Part shown: in pieces, positions 41,090 through 52,277 of the stretch
Numbering within the stretch: position 1 is the stretch's first letter
How the letters are laid out: each line of letters opens with the position of its first letter
Source of the DNA: Tritrichomonas musculus
Taxonomy: Eukaryota > Parabasalia > Tritrichomonadida > Tritrichomonadidae
Direction of reading: 5' to 3'
Assembly: GCA_039105265.1 (NCBI GenBank)
Contig: JAPFFF010000014.1
Span: forward strand, 2,356,001 to 2,420,000
DNA length: 64,000 nucleotides
Made by a program: the position numbers and the translations under genes
The notes under the pieces: model-generated
Told to the model about the DNA's origin: nothing
What the model saw: only the letters and a program-made list of their open reading frames with translations
Database searches by the model: none

Positions 41090-43452
41090 GAATATTTAAA
41101 AAATATTAATATCCCATCAAGAAAAATTTGTAAAACGATAAAACTTAAATTTGAAAAGAAAAAATTGAGAGAAAAAAATATTTGAATAGGCATTCAAATT
41201 AGATTTATTTTGAATAAAACATTTTTATCTCAATAATATAAATAAATTATAGAGATATTTTAGATAAAAAAACTATTATATATTATATAAAATATTATAT
41301 GTACTTATGAAAAATACAAACAAATTATACTATGAGTTTTTGTGTTAAAAATTTGCACTACTCAATTTTTTTTTTTATTCATTTTTAATTCTGAATTTAC
41401 TTATGTGCTTAGTTATTTTGGAAATGAAATTTCCCTATATTAAAGATGATAGTCTATTTTATTATTAAAATTTAATAATTAAAAATCATAGAACCTCTAA
41501 ACATCATTAAAATTCATAAATATCGCAATTAATTGATTTATTCAGCTGATAAATAATTATATTTGCTTGATATGATTTTATATAACAACTATTTGTTATT
41601 ATTCCCCCGAAAACTTTGATTTTTAATGAACATAAATATTCATGCAATTATTTCCATTTCAACTCCAAAATGAAAATAATATATTTAATATGCTTTATTA
41701 AATAAATATATATTAAAAAAATTATATTTTGTAATAACAATTCCTTATTAAAAAAACATTAATTATAATATAATAGAATTATTAACACCAATCGTCGACA
41801 AAATAAAATATTAATGTAAATAAACACTCAACAGAAAGGATTATTCCCCAGGATTTCAAAAATAAAAAATGCGATATGGAATTTTATAAGTCTACTATAA
41901 ATTTTATTTAAAAGACATAATATCATTTTATCATTTAGCACTAAAATAGAATGTCAAAACCATTAATCTACAAGTCCTTTGGATGATCAAAAAAAATATC
42001 ATTAGTCATTAATTTCATCACACTTGAAATAATTATGTAATGTATCATTAAGGATTATTTTATCTAATATAAATAATCAATATATTTAAAAAATATTGTT
42101 TTTTCTTGTTCTTATAATAAGATATAAATGCTTTTTTAAGGCTTCTTAACGTACGAAAAACGGTTACCCTTGCTCCTTTCTCGATTATAAAATAGGTTAT
42201 TTTACAACTTATATTGATAATTATCCACTTAAAAATTTAGTAATCTTTATTCCACATAATGTATTTATGAATATTTTTGTTTTCAAACAATATCTATTAA
42301 AAAACTATTTTAATTAAATACTTATTTATTATGCAGCAAAATTTAGTATTATATATTATATAACATCTAATTTAGATTTAAATATTATTATTATACAAAG
42401 CTAATATTAAGATATTTTGATTTTATATAATTATTTTTCTTTCCTACTTTTTCTATGTCAATAATTCTTAATCTTCATTCAATAAAAACATCACAAAAAG
42501 TTGCCGATAAAAGGCATTATCTCAAAAAATTGATTTAAAATATTCATCAACTGATATAAACTTTTCTCAAAATTACAAATAATTATTGAAAAATTTAAAT
42601 AAGTTATAGAAAAAAAAAAATAATTTTAAAATGTTGATATATCAAAATATGATATAGATTTTTCTAGTAAAAACAATTTATATACTACTCAAATATATTC
42701 CAAATAATATAAAAATCAAAATACTTTAAATAAATACAGTAATATATCTTGATTTAATACCAAATACGTTTATAATAAGTTTTGATTTAATCATAATCTT
42801 CATTTTTCTACATCAAAAAAATAAAATAAGAAAAAATGATTTACATATTTTCTAATATTGATTCACATATATATATTTTAATATGTTTTTGTTAGCAATT
42901 TACTGATTGGTTTATGAATATTATAGAATAATCGTATATATTCAGAGGGTTTTTTATAACGTTTAAAGCTAGTATAATATGTAAAAAATGATAAAGAATA
43001 TTATTCGAGGAGATTTTCTATCTATTTCAACAATGAACCAAGAAAATTAAATTATTAGATATAAATCGCTGATCTAAAAATATACGAATTAGCATTTTAT
43101 ATCGCAAAGTTCGACGTAAAACTCAATTGTCTACAATGTCCTGGTACTTACAAACTTTTTTCTCGTGGAGTTTGTTGCGATTAAATTAGATATTATATTT
43201 GAAAAAGGAATTTTGGGATAAAAATTGCGTCATTGTAATCTCCACGGAACCCCGATTAATATATATTTTTTTCGGCTTCTTACTCTATAAATGCTGCAGC
43301 GCTTAACATTTTGGAATTTTTTAATGATATGTTTTTGAGAGGAAAAATGATACTAAATATTTTTTCTTTATCAATTGGAGATATTATTTTTTTTACCTTT
43401 TCAATTTTTGATAACTTAAGTGAAAAATTGAGTACTTAGGTGAAATAGTCCC
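41090..43452 (-). repeat. Right 2,363-bp terminal inverted repeat
   Basis: Reverse complement of 35207-37569, the same length to the base. Confidence 0.88.
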
Positions 43453-43620
43453 CAACCTTTCATCTTTAAAAAGTTATAATCATTTTAATTGTGAAAGATA
43501 ACCATATACAAAAAAAGATAAAAGGGTTCAATTTATTGATTTTTAAAATTTTCATATTATCTTCGTTGGTCAAATATAGTTAAAATAACCGTCATGTTTA
43601 TCTTTTAAATGGACTATTAA

Positions 43621-44949
43621 ATGATTTCAGAAGAGGAATTTTCTGTTTTTCAAAACCAATTAATTCAACTAGGCCAAGAAAACTTCCGATTAAAGGAAAA
43701 ATTAGAAAAACTTCTCCAAAAAAATGCTGATTTACCTAAATTAAAAGCTGAACTTGAAGAGTGCGAAAAAAGACGTGAAGAAATGAAAGCAAAACATACA
43801 TCAACAATTCAATCTCTCAAAGATGAACTTAACGAACTTCAAAAAAAAATTACAGACGAATTTGGTGCTAGTTCAAAAATTACATCAGACAAAATTATTG
43901 AAGTAAATCAACAAATAGCTGAAGTTACCAGACAAACTAAAGAAAAAGAAAGCAATATTGCAAATCTTAAGCAGCAGGTTAGTGACTTTGATTCACAAAT
44001 TCAACAAAAAAAACAAAAATTGAAGATGCTTCAAAAGAAATCAAAAGTATTTGAACCATTATTCGAGTTTCTTCGTAATTCGCGCGCAATTCCAATGTAT
44101 ATTGAAGATTTAACTATGAAAATCTCACAATTGAAACAATTGAAAGCAAAAGAAGAAGAAAAAATCGCTGAACTTGACCAGCAAATAACTGCGCTTCATC
44201 GAAAGAATGACGACCTTACTCTAAAAATACAAGAAAAGACATCAGAAATTGAAGCTGCCAAAATAAAGCTGAAAGCTACATCAATACGTATTGATAACGC
44301 AAATTTAGAAATTAGAAAAGCTAAAAAATCACTAGTTGATGCAAATAACCGACTTAATAAGACAAGAGAACAGTCACAAAAAGCTGAAGAAGAACACCAG
44401 GCAAAAATTAGGAAAATACAGGAAGAAAAAAAAGATCTTGAAAATCAAATAGCTGAAAAGGAATTGAAACGGAAAGAACTTCAGGATACTCTTGAAGAAT
44501 CTAAATCTGAGTCTAACCAAGAACTTGCAAGACTTAACACTAAAGTTCAACAATTACGAAAAAAACTTGCTTCTATCAAAGAAACTGGCGATGATGAAGA
44601 AGTTCCAAAAGTTGATCAAGAATTACAATTTCAGATTAATCATGTTATTGAAGAAAAATCTGTTCTAGAAGAAAAAAAGCAAATGCTTCATCAAGCAATA
44701 ATGCTTGTTACCGATAAAATTAAAAGCAAGGATGTTGAGATTCAAACTTTAACATTAAGCATGCCTCCAACCACAAGAATCATTTCATTGCCAGAGTTCC
44801 AACATAAACAACTTCTTCTCGAAGAACTTGTTCTTCAAAATAGAGAACTAAAAATTGCTTTTTACGATATGACAGAAAAGATCGAACAATTAAAAAAAGG
44901 GAATAATGATCTACGAGAATTGATCAAAGCAAAGTCTGCCAAAAAATAA
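43621..44949 (+). CDS. Coiled-coil protein of unknown function
   Basis: A 442-residue protein that is almost entirely heptad-repeat coiled coil (Lys 20-150 and 170-330 by eye), interrupted at about residues 142-160 by a short globular-looking segment (FEPLFEFLRNSRAIPMYIED) and ending in a conserved-looking tail (PEFQHKQLLLEELVLQNREL). No motor, WD40 or other domain is seen. It could be a cytoskeletal or flagellar scaffold, but the sequence does not say which. The start is the ATG at 43621. The gene begins 160 bp after the right flank of the long-repeat element, so its upstream region is intact but shortened. Confidence 0.7.
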   Translation: MISEEEFSVFQNQLIQLGQENFRLKEKLEKLLQKNADLPKLKAELEECEKRREEMKAKHTSTIQSLKDELNELQKKITDEFGASSKITSDKIIEVNQQIAEVTRQTKEKESNIANLKQQVSDFDSQIQQKKQKLKMLQKKSKVFEPLFEFLRNSRAIPMYIEDLTMKISQLKQLKAKEEEKIAELDQQITALHRKNDDLTLKIQEKTSEIEAAKIKLKATSIRIDNANLEIRKAKKSLVDANNRLNKTREQSQKAEEEHQAKIRKIQEEKKDLENQIAEKELKRKELQDTLEESKSESNQELARLNTKVQQLRKKLASIKETGDDEEVPKVDQELQFQINHVIEEKSVLEEKKQMLHQAIMLVTDKIKSKDVEIQTLTLSMPPTTRIISLPEFQHKQLLLEELVLQNRELKIAFYDMTEKIEQLKKGNNDLRELIKAKSAKK

Positions 44950-45289
44950 TTAGTTATAAATTTGTTTATAGTTTTTTTTTTCCGCTCAATGTTTTTTAAA
45001 TGTTCTTAATAAAAGGTATATCAATAATATTTTTTCTAGAATTCTTTTATATCTTTTCATTTGGACTTAATGGAAAGATATCGTTTGGTAAAAAAAGCAA
45101 GTGAGTGTTTTCTAGTCCCTATCTAAATAAAAGATAATTGATATCTCAAATATAATCCATTTTTATAGACCAATATACCTATCAGATTTTTAATATTCTA
45201 AAGATTCTTTTAAAGTTTGAAAATGGAATATTTATTGAGATTAATTTGATGATGATAATCATATTGAAATCAATTATAGAAAACCTTTG
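44950..45289. other. Spacer before the transposon nest
   Basis: AT-rich. No gene seen. It ends with the left copy of the 8-bp duplication ATTTTTAA (45290-45297). Confidence 0.45.
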
Positions 45290-45769
45290 ATTTTTAATAG
45301 GGTGGCACTGGGTGGGCCAAAATTAAGAAAATGGGTCAAAAAAAAGTAAACATTTGGGTCACCATTTATCCTCTCAATTATTTGAATTGAATACGATTAA
45401 ATAAGGTCAAATAATTGCTTTTTTTTTTTTTTTTTTTTTTTTAGTTTGCGAAAATCCAGACCCTATTAAGGTGTACATTCAATTTTTATGTATTCAAAAA
45501 ATGACAACAAAAATACAAATTTTGCAAAAATTTTACTATGAATGTTTATTTTTATTTGTAAAATATACATTAAAAGTAATAACATTTTTAAAAAATATAT
45601 TTAGAATATCTCACATCTTTTTGAATCCATAGATGATTCCATGAATTTTGATTCAAAAAATCTGGCTAGTTTGAGTTAAAACTTGAAATATTGATAATAT
45701 TTTGCAATTTTAAGAAGAATTATTTTATAAAATCCAAAATTCCGACGATGGGAATTTTATTCTAGATAG

Positions 45770-48628
45770 AGACCATATAAAGGTAGAAAAAAAGATGGAT
45801 TTTATATAATATTGCAATATGATATAATATACGATGACTCAAATCTAATTTCTGAATAGAATGATAAAATTGACGTACAATATAAAAATAAATTTATTTA
45901 TTTTTTTGAGAGAACATTTTACAAATTGATAAGTTTATTTTTTTACATAATTGAAATTGAAAAAAACAAAATATCTTTACCAATATAAAATAAAAAAAAT
46001 TAAATATAGAATATATATTTTTTTCTTTACTTATTTTATAAATTTAAATTTCATTTGGTTGAGAAAAGTAATGCTTATTTTTGATCATATTAAATCTGCA
46101 TAAAAGTTGTGATCCTGATGTATAACTTTCATTTTTTTCAGAATAATTGGTTGATAAATATGGTTTAATGTTTAAAACTTTTAAAATTTGAATAGTTTCA
46201 GGTATATTTTTTTCTGAAAAAGTGCTAATTTCATTTACCACAAATTTCCTTATATAAAAGCATTCATTTATTATTTTTTTATCATCTATATCAATATTGT
46301 CATCATCATTGTAAGTAGGAACTCCTGCTATATTATTTTCTTTGTAATTTGGAATTTTCACTATGTTATTTTGAAAAAAAATTTTCTTTTTAATTATTTT
46401 CCTAGCAACTATGCTCAAAAATAAATCGGCATCAAGTGAATCATTAAGATCAGATCTTACATTCCCAAAAAAATTTTCTTCGCATTTAGTAGATATTCTT
46501 TCAGTACCAACATTTTCGGAACTATTTTTTATGGAATCTCCTAAGCAAACTATAGAGTTCAAGTATCTTATAAGATCAATTTTTCTATAAAAAGATAATT
46601 TTAATGTATTTTTTGTTTTTTTTGAAGAAAAACGATCATTTGGATCTGAATTTGGGAAATTGTGAAGTTCAAATTGAAAAATTGAGAAGGCAATATTCAA
46701 AAGATTCAATCGGTCTTGTCGTCCAATAAAAAGAACTTTATCTGCTAAATACCAAAATGTGAATGGTAACAAATAATAAGCAAAAGATATAGTTTCTTTT
46801 TGTTTAAGTGATTCAATGAGAACTTTTGGTGAAAAAAATTCTAATGCATATTTATCTTTAAATCCACTTTGTATACTTTCATCAGTAAATGCTTTACTTT
46901 TTCCTACAGTTAATCCTAAATATAATCTTACAACATGTTTATCAACACTCTGTGATTTTTTATTTAAATATAATTTGCATCTAAAAAAACGTTTTTTTTG
47001 GCTTTTTAAAGCGTGAAAAAAATCTGTAGAAAATGATAATTCTGGCATATTTTTAATTGAATCATACATACTCTGAATTTCTGGGTTATATTTTTTATTT
47101 ATAATAGATGTGTGCCATGGATTAGTGGGAGTGTCTGCATCAGTACATATATATTTAATTACAAAACCGTTATTTTTAGCAATTTCTCTAATTTTTTTTG
47201 AATTTTCTAATGTTTTTTTACTCATCCGACCGTTTAAGTCAAATTCAATATAAATTGGAACATTTGGATAAAAATTATTTATTGGTTGAAGGTAATATAA
47301 GCATAAATAATTATTTTTTTTATGATTATTGAAAAACATTGGATTTCTTATTCCAATAGTTTGGTCAATTGCTAATGAACAGTTGATTAATGATTCAAAA
47401 TTCTGAAAAAAAGTATTTTTAAATTCATTAAAAATAAAATCCGTTTTTTCAATTGAAGTAAGTGATATTTTATAATCTCCTAAATATTGACGTGAAAAAT
47501 AATATAAAGTTGTGATAGAAGGTACAGGTATAATCTTTTGTAGTGCTTTATATGAACTTGTATTAGTAAAGTACAATCCAAGACAAATGGTCTTATAAAA
47601 ATCTGAATATCTTCTTCCATAAACTGAAACTTTTGCATTTTCTATTAATTCTTGTATGAATAAATCAAAAGAATCATTGTTATTTTTTCTAAATAACAAA
47701 TATTCAGTTGTATCATACCATATTTCACTTTTTTTATTTGATTCTGATTCAATTGTAAATTCATTAATAGCTTCTTGATTTTTTTTATTTAAGTCATCTA
47801 TTTTAGCTTTTAATTTATTAATTTCTTGAATTAGTCTAATATATTTAAAATAATAGGAATTTTTTTTAGAAACATCCTCTTTTAGCTTGTTGTTGTACTC
47901 TTTAATTTGTTCAATTTCTTCTAATAATTTTTTGTTTTCTATTTTCAAATTTTGAAGAACTTTTTGATATTTATCTTCCATTTTGAGATAATTATTTTCC
48001 AACGTAGTGATTTTTTCAAGTAATTGTGTAATTTGAATAGATTGCTGTTGGTTTAGTTCCCAAATATGATTATATGAAAGTTGATTCATGATTTAGATTA
48101 AGAAAAACGCCTATAAAAAATTGAATTAGTTTTTTTATGAAATATTTGAATGATCAGAAAATTGTGTTAAGTTTTATGAAATAATTGTATATCTCAGAAT
48201 ATCGAGTTCTTTTTTATGAAATAATTGAGAGTGTGTAAAATATAAACAATTGAAAAATTATGAGTAAAATAACATTTCTGATGTGAAAAAATAAGTAAAG
48301 TATTCAAAGATAAGATCTATCTAGAATAAAATTCCCATCGTCGGAATTTTGGATTTTATAAAATAATTCTTCTTAAAATTGCAAAATATTATCAATATTT
48401 CAAGTTTTAACTCAAACTAGCCAGATTTTTTGAATCAAAATTCATGGAATCATCTATGGATTCAAAAAGATGTGAGATATTCTAAATATATTTTTTAAAA
48501 ATGTTATTACTTTTAATGTATATTTTACAAATAAAAATAAACATTCATAGTAAAATTTTTGCAAAATTTGTATTTTTGTTGTCATTTTTTGAATACATAA
48601 AAATTGAATGTACACCTTAATAGGGTCT
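45770..48628 (-). mobile_element. P-like DNA transposon (inner copy), inverted relative to outer
   Basis: A complete 2,859-bp element from AGACCATATAAAGG to TTAATAGGGTCT, flanked by CTAGATAG (45762-45769 and 48629-48636). It lies in reverse orientation inside the 5' non-coding part of the outer copy. Its 681-codon transposase gene is intact and encodes the same protein as the outer copy. Both copies look capable of coding for transposase, so the insertion is recent. Confidence 0.88.
46044..48089 (-). CDS. P-element-like transposase (inner copy)
   Basis: A 681-residue transposase. Residues 15-135 form a coiled coil, as in the dimerisation region of P-element transposases. The RNase-H-like catalytic part shows SLAIDQTIGIR (about 240), CTDADTPTNPWH (about 315) and STDFFHALKSQKKRFF (about 355), comparable to the D...D.pH.lKn.r region. 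The closing block is ERISTKCEENFFGNVRS (about 530-545), which resembles the T.rLSQD.lENfF..iR block of P/THAP9 transposases. No THAP zinc finger is visible at the N-terminus. The 8-bp target duplication is shared by P and hAT elements. Superfamily assignment to P is my best reading, with hAT as the alternative. Confidence 0.65.
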   Translation of the reverse strand: MNQLSYNHIWELNQQQSIQITQLLEKITTLENNYLKMEDKYQKVLQNLKIENKKLLEEIEQIKEYNNKLKEDVSKKNSYYFKYIRLIQEINKLKAKIDDLNKKNQEAINEFTIESESNKKSEIWYDTTEYLLFRKNNNDSFDLFIQELIENAKVSVYGRRYSDFYKTICLGLYFTNTSSYKALQKIIPVPSITTLYYFSRQYLGDYKISLTSIEKTDFIFNEFKNTFFQNFESLINCSLAIDQTIGIRNPMFFNNHKKNNYLCLYYLQPINNFYPNVPIYIEFDLNGRMSKKTLENSKKIREIAKNNGFVIKYICTDADTPTNPWHTSIINKKYNPEIQSMYDSIKNMPELSFSTDFFHALKSQKKRFFRCKLYLNKKSQSVDKHVVRLYLGLTVGKSKAFTDESIQSGFKDKYALEFFSPKVLIESLKQKETISFAYYLLPFTFWYLADKVLFIGRQDRLNLLNIAFSIFQFELHNFPNSDPNDRFSSKKTKNTLKLSFYRKIDLIRYLNSIVCLGDSIKNSSENVGTERISTKCEENFFGNVRSDLNDSLDADLFLSIVARKIIKKKIFFQNNIVKIPNYKENNIAGVPTYNDDDNIDIDDKKIINECFYIRKFVVNEISTFSEKNIPETIQILKVLNIKPYLSTNYSEKNESYTSGSQLLCRFNMIKNKHYFSQPNEI

Positions 48629-48863
48629 CTAGATAGATCTTATCTTTGAATACTTTACTTATTTTTTCACATCAGAAATGTTATTTTACTCATAATTTTT
48701 CAATTGTTTATATTTTACACACTCTCAATTATTTCATAAAAAAGAACTCGATATTCTGAGATATACAATTATTTCATAAAACTTAACACAATTTTCTGAT
48801 CATTCAAATATTTCATAAAAAAACTAATTCAATTTTTTATAGGCGTTTTTCTTAATCTAAATC

Positions 48864-50909
48864 ATGAATCAACTTTCATATAATCATATTTGGGAACTAA
48901 ACCAACAGCAATCTATTCAAATTACACAATTACTTGAAAAAATCACTACGTTGGAAAATAATTATCTCAAAATGGAAGATAAATATCAAAAAGTTCTTCA
49001 AAATTTGAAAATAGAAAACAAAAAATTATTAGAAGAAATTGAACAAATTAAAGAGTACAACAACAAGCTAAAAGAGGATGTTTCTAAAAAAAATTCCTAT
49101 TATTTTAAATATATTAGACTAATTCAAGAAATTAATAAATTAAAAGCTAAAATAGATGACTTAAATAAAAAAAATCAAGAAGCTATTAATGAATTTACAA
49201 TTGAATCAGAATCAAATAAAAAAAGTGAAATATGGTATGATACAACTGAATATTTGTTATTTAGAAAAAATAACAATGATTCTTTTGATTTATTCATACA
49301 AGAATTAATAGAAAATGCAAAAGTTTCAGTTTATGGAAGAAGATATTCAGATTTTTATAAGACCATTTGTCTTGGATTGTACTTTACTAATACAAGTTCA
49401 TATAAAGCACTACAAAAGATTATACCTGTACCTTCTATCACAACTTTATATTATTTTTCACGTCAATATTTAGGAGATTATAAAATATCACTTACTTCAA
49501 TTGAAAAAACGGATTTTATTTTTAATGAATTTAAAAATACTTTTTTTCAGAATTTTGAATCATTAATCAACTGTTCATTAGCAATTGACCAAACTATTGG
49601 AATAAGAAATCCAATGTTTTTCAATAATCATAAAAAAAATAATTATTTATGCTTATATTACCTTCAACCAATAAATAATTTTTATCCAAATGTTCCAATT
49701 TATATTGAATTTGACTTAAACGGTCGGATGAGTAAAAAAACATTAGAAAATTCAAAAAAAATTAGAGAAATTGCTAAAAATAACGGTTTTGTAATTAAAT
49801 ATATATGTACTGATGCAGACACTCCCACTAATCCATGGCACACATCTATTATAAATAAAAAATATAACCCAGAAATTCAGAGTATGTATGATTCAATTAA
49901 AAATATGCCAGAATTATCATTTTCTACAGATTTTTTTCACGCTTTAAAAAGCCAAAAAAAACGTTTTTTTAGATGCAAATTATATTTAAATAAAAAATCA
50001 CAGAGTGTTGATAAACATGTTGTAAGATTATATTTAGGATTAACTGTAGGAAAAAGTAAAGCATTTACTGATGAAAGTATACAAAGTGGATTTAAAGATA
50101 AATATGCATTAGAATTTTTTTCACCAAAAGTTCTCATTGAATCACTTAAACAAAAAGAAACTATATCTTTTGCTTATTATTTGTTACCATTCACATTTTG
50201 GTATTTAGCAGATAAAGTTCTTTTTATTGGACGACAAGACCGATTGAATCTTTTGAATATTGCCTTCTCAATTTTTCAATTTGAACTTCACAATTTCCCA
50301 AATTCAGATCCAAATGATCGTTTTTCTTCAAAAAAAACAAAAAATACATTAAAATTATCTTTTTATAGAAAAATTGATCTTATAAGATACTTGAACTCTA
50401 TAGTTTGCTTAGGAGATTCCATAAAAAATAGTTCCGAAAATGTTGGTACTGAAAGAATATCTACTAAATGCGAAGAAAATTTTTTTGGGAATGTAAGATC
50501 TGATCTTAATGATTCACTTGATGCCGATTTATTTTTGAGCATAGTTGCTAGGAAAATAATTAAAAAGAAAATTTTTTTTCAAAATAACATAGTGAAAATT
50601 CCAAATTACAAAGAAAATAATATAGCAGGAGTTCCTACTTACAATGATGATGACAATATTGATATAGATGATAAAAAAATAATAAATGAATGCTTTTATA
50701 TAAGGAAATTTGTGGTAAATGAAATTAGCACTTTTTCAGAAAAAAATATACCTGAAACTATTCAAATTTTAAAAGTTTTAAACATTAAACCATATTTATC
50801 AACCAATTATTCTGAAAAAAATGAAAGTTATACATCAGGATCACAACTTTTATGCAGATTTAATATGATCAAAAATAAGCATTACTTTTCTCAACCAAAT
50901 GAAATTTAA
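48864..50909 (+). CDS. P-element-like transposase (outer copy)
   Basis: Encodes the same 681-residue protein as 46044-48089 with no difference in translation. It lies 274 bases inside the right end of the outer element, the mirror of the inner copy's spacing. The inner copy was inserted upstream of this gene, in its leader or promoter region, so the reading frame is whole but its upstream control may be displaced. Both genes face away from each other across the repeated leader. Confidence 0.65.
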   Translation: MNQLSYNHIWELNQQQSIQITQLLEKITTLENNYLKMEDKYQKVLQNLKIENKKLLEEIEQIKEYNNKLKEDVSKKNSYYFKYIRLIQEINKLKAKIDDLNKKNQEAINEFTIESESNKKSEIWYDTTEYLLFRKNNNDSFDLFIQELIENAKVSVYGRRYSDFYKTICLGLYFTNTSSYKALQKIIPVPSITTLYYFSRQYLGDYKISLTSIEKTDFIFNEFKNTFFQNFESLINCSLAIDQTIGIRNPMFFNNHKKNNYLCLYYLQPINNFYPNVPIYIEFDLNGRMSKKTLENSKKIREIAKNNGFVIKYICTDADTPTNPWHTSIINKKYNPEIQSMYDSIKNMPELSFSTDFFHALKSQKKRFFRCKLYLNKKSQSVDKHVVRLYLGLTVGKSKAFTDESIQSGFKDKYALEFFSPKVLIESLKQKETISFAYYLLPFTFWYLADKVLFIGRQDRLNLLNIAFSIFQFELHNFPNSDPNDRFSSKKTKNTLKLSFYRKIDLIRYLNSIVCLGDSIKNSSENVGTERISTKCEENFFGNVRSDLNDSLDADLFLSIVARKIIKKKIFFQNNIVKIPNYKENNIAGVPTYNDDDNIDIDDKKIINECFYIRKFVVNEISTFSEKNIPETIQILKVLNIKPYLSTNYSEKNESYTSGSQLLCRFNMIKNKHYFSQPNEI

Positions 50910-51500
50910 ATTTATAAAATAAGTAAAGAAAAAAATATATATTCTATATTTAATTTTTTTTATTTTATATTGGTAAAGATATTTTGTTTTTTTCAATTTC
51001 AATTATGTAAAAAAATAAACTTATCAATTTGTAAAATGTTCTCTCAAAAAAATAAATAAATTTATTTTTATATTGTACGTCAATTTTATCATTCTATTCA
51101 GAAATTAGATTTGAGTCATCGTATATTATATCATATTGCAATATTATATAAAATCCATCTTTTTTTCTACCTTTATATGGTCTGAAAATCCTTACATGCG
51201 AGCGTGCGAAGAAAAAAAATTTAAAATATTGATCGGCATGGTTAATTATTCTACCATAAAAAAAAGTTATTTGTTGAATATAAAAAAAACTGAAAATTTT
51301 GAAATAATTTTTTATCTGCTCTCTTTCAATAAAATCTGAATTTCAAAAGCATAAAAATTTAGTTTTTTTTCAATTTTTAATAAAATTATACATAAAAAGT
51401 TTATTATTTTTTTTTAAAAAAATTAATTCAAAAAGATTAATATCATATATTTTTAATAGTGGAAATGCTATACTCAAAAAGTTGCAAAAGAGAATCAAAA

Positions 51501-51557
51501 ATAAATTATTAAGTAGCTTTTTGAGGCTTCGCCTCAAAAAGCTACTTAATAATTTAT
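51501..51557. repeat. Perfect 27-bp hairpin
   Basis: The arm 51501-51527 (ends AGCTTTTTGAGGC) is exactly mirrored at 51531-51557 around the loop TTC. It lies within the hAT-like element. With a GC-rich tip it would form a very stable hairpin in RNA or single-stranded DNA. Confidence 0.85.
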
Positions 51558-52277
51558 TAAATAAAATTTAATTTTATCTTGTATAAAAAAGCATGAATTC
51601 ATAATATTCAACAAGGAAATGATGTTTATCATAATTATATATATCAGTTATTATTATATACTATGTAAACAAATAAATAAAATTTGGCCCATTTTGGCCA
51701 AATTATAAATGGATGGGTCAACCAAATATCGTCTGAAATCTTCAGAAAATTATCCCAAAAATTTTGGGCTAAAATGGGCCAAGTTGGGCCAAAATGGGCC
51801 AAATTTTTTTTTTTAAGCATATATATAAATTATTAATAATGAATACCTATATTTATAATATACATTACTATATTGTTTAATATCATAACTATAATGCTTT
51901 TTATATAAGATATATTTATTTTTTTAATTATTAATTTTTGTGAAAATAAAAATTATTCTCTATGAAAAGTAAAAGACAATTTGAATGAAAATTTTTATTT
52001 TAAAAGATAAATTTATCTCTTCCATTCTATGTAAATCATTAATTTTTTCATATATATTTAAATAAATAATCTAATAGCGATTTGTAAATTGATAATTTAT
52101 AACTTTATATATAGAATCAAAACAATTTGAATTGGCCCACGTTGTGACACATTAAACCCACATTTTGGCCCACATTTTTTAAAAAATGCACATTTGGGCA
52201 AATTTGACCACCCTAATTTTTAAAAAAAAAATTATAGAAGAATTGAAAAAAATACTAAATATCCACAAAAAACAATT

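Larger units (their letters stand above)
35207..43452. mobile_element. 8.25-kb Mutator-like element with 2,363-bp terminal inverted repeats
   Basis: The ends read GGGTTTATTTCACCTAAG and, reversed, GGGACTATTTCACCTAAG. A 9-bp duplication CAACCTTTC flanks it (35198-35206 and 43453-43461). Each arm is 2,363 bp (35207-37569 and 41090-43452) and the arms agree at all points I compared except two bases at the tips. The 3.5-kb centre holds broken gene remains and small secondary repeats, with no recognisable transposase. Duplication length and very long arms fit the Mutator superfamily. The near-identity of the arms indicates recent insertion or gene conversion. Confidence 0.82.
45458..51183. mobile_element. 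P-like DNA transposon (outer copy), interrupted by a copy of itself
   Basis: Ends AGACCCTATTAAGG on the left and, reversed, AGACCATATAAAGG on the right, flanked by the 8-bp duplication GAAAATCC (45450-45457 and 51184-51191). It is interrupted by the inner element 45770-48628 and its 8-bp duplication CTAGATAG. Removing those leaves 2,859 bp, exactly the length of the inner element. The transposase gene 48864-50909 (+) belongs to this copy. The outer copy retains both ends and an intact gene. Confidence 0.88.
45298..52215. mobile_element. hAT-like element, host of a nested P-like pair
   Basis: Ends TAGGGTGGCACTGGGTGGGC on the left and, reversed, TAGGGTGGTCAAATTTGCCC on the right, flanked by the 8-bp duplication ATTTTTAA (45290-45297 and 52216-52223). 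TAGGGTGG-type ends with 8-bp duplications are characteristic of hAT elements. Excluding the inserted P-like elements, it is about 1.18 kb, non-coding, with repeated GGGCCAAAATGGGCC motifs in the right half. It contains the hairpin at 51501-51557. The element is non-autonomous. Confidence 0.75.

Noticed and set aside
43621-44949. Assignment of the coiled-coil protein to kinesin, SMC or a named CCDC family
   Set aside because: Low-complexity heptads alone cannot support it; no motor or ATPase motif is present.
45458-51183. Large palindrome produced by misassembly
   Set aside because: Three exact 8-bp duplications at the predicted positions and equal element lengths argue for true nested insertions. 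Long reads would settle it.
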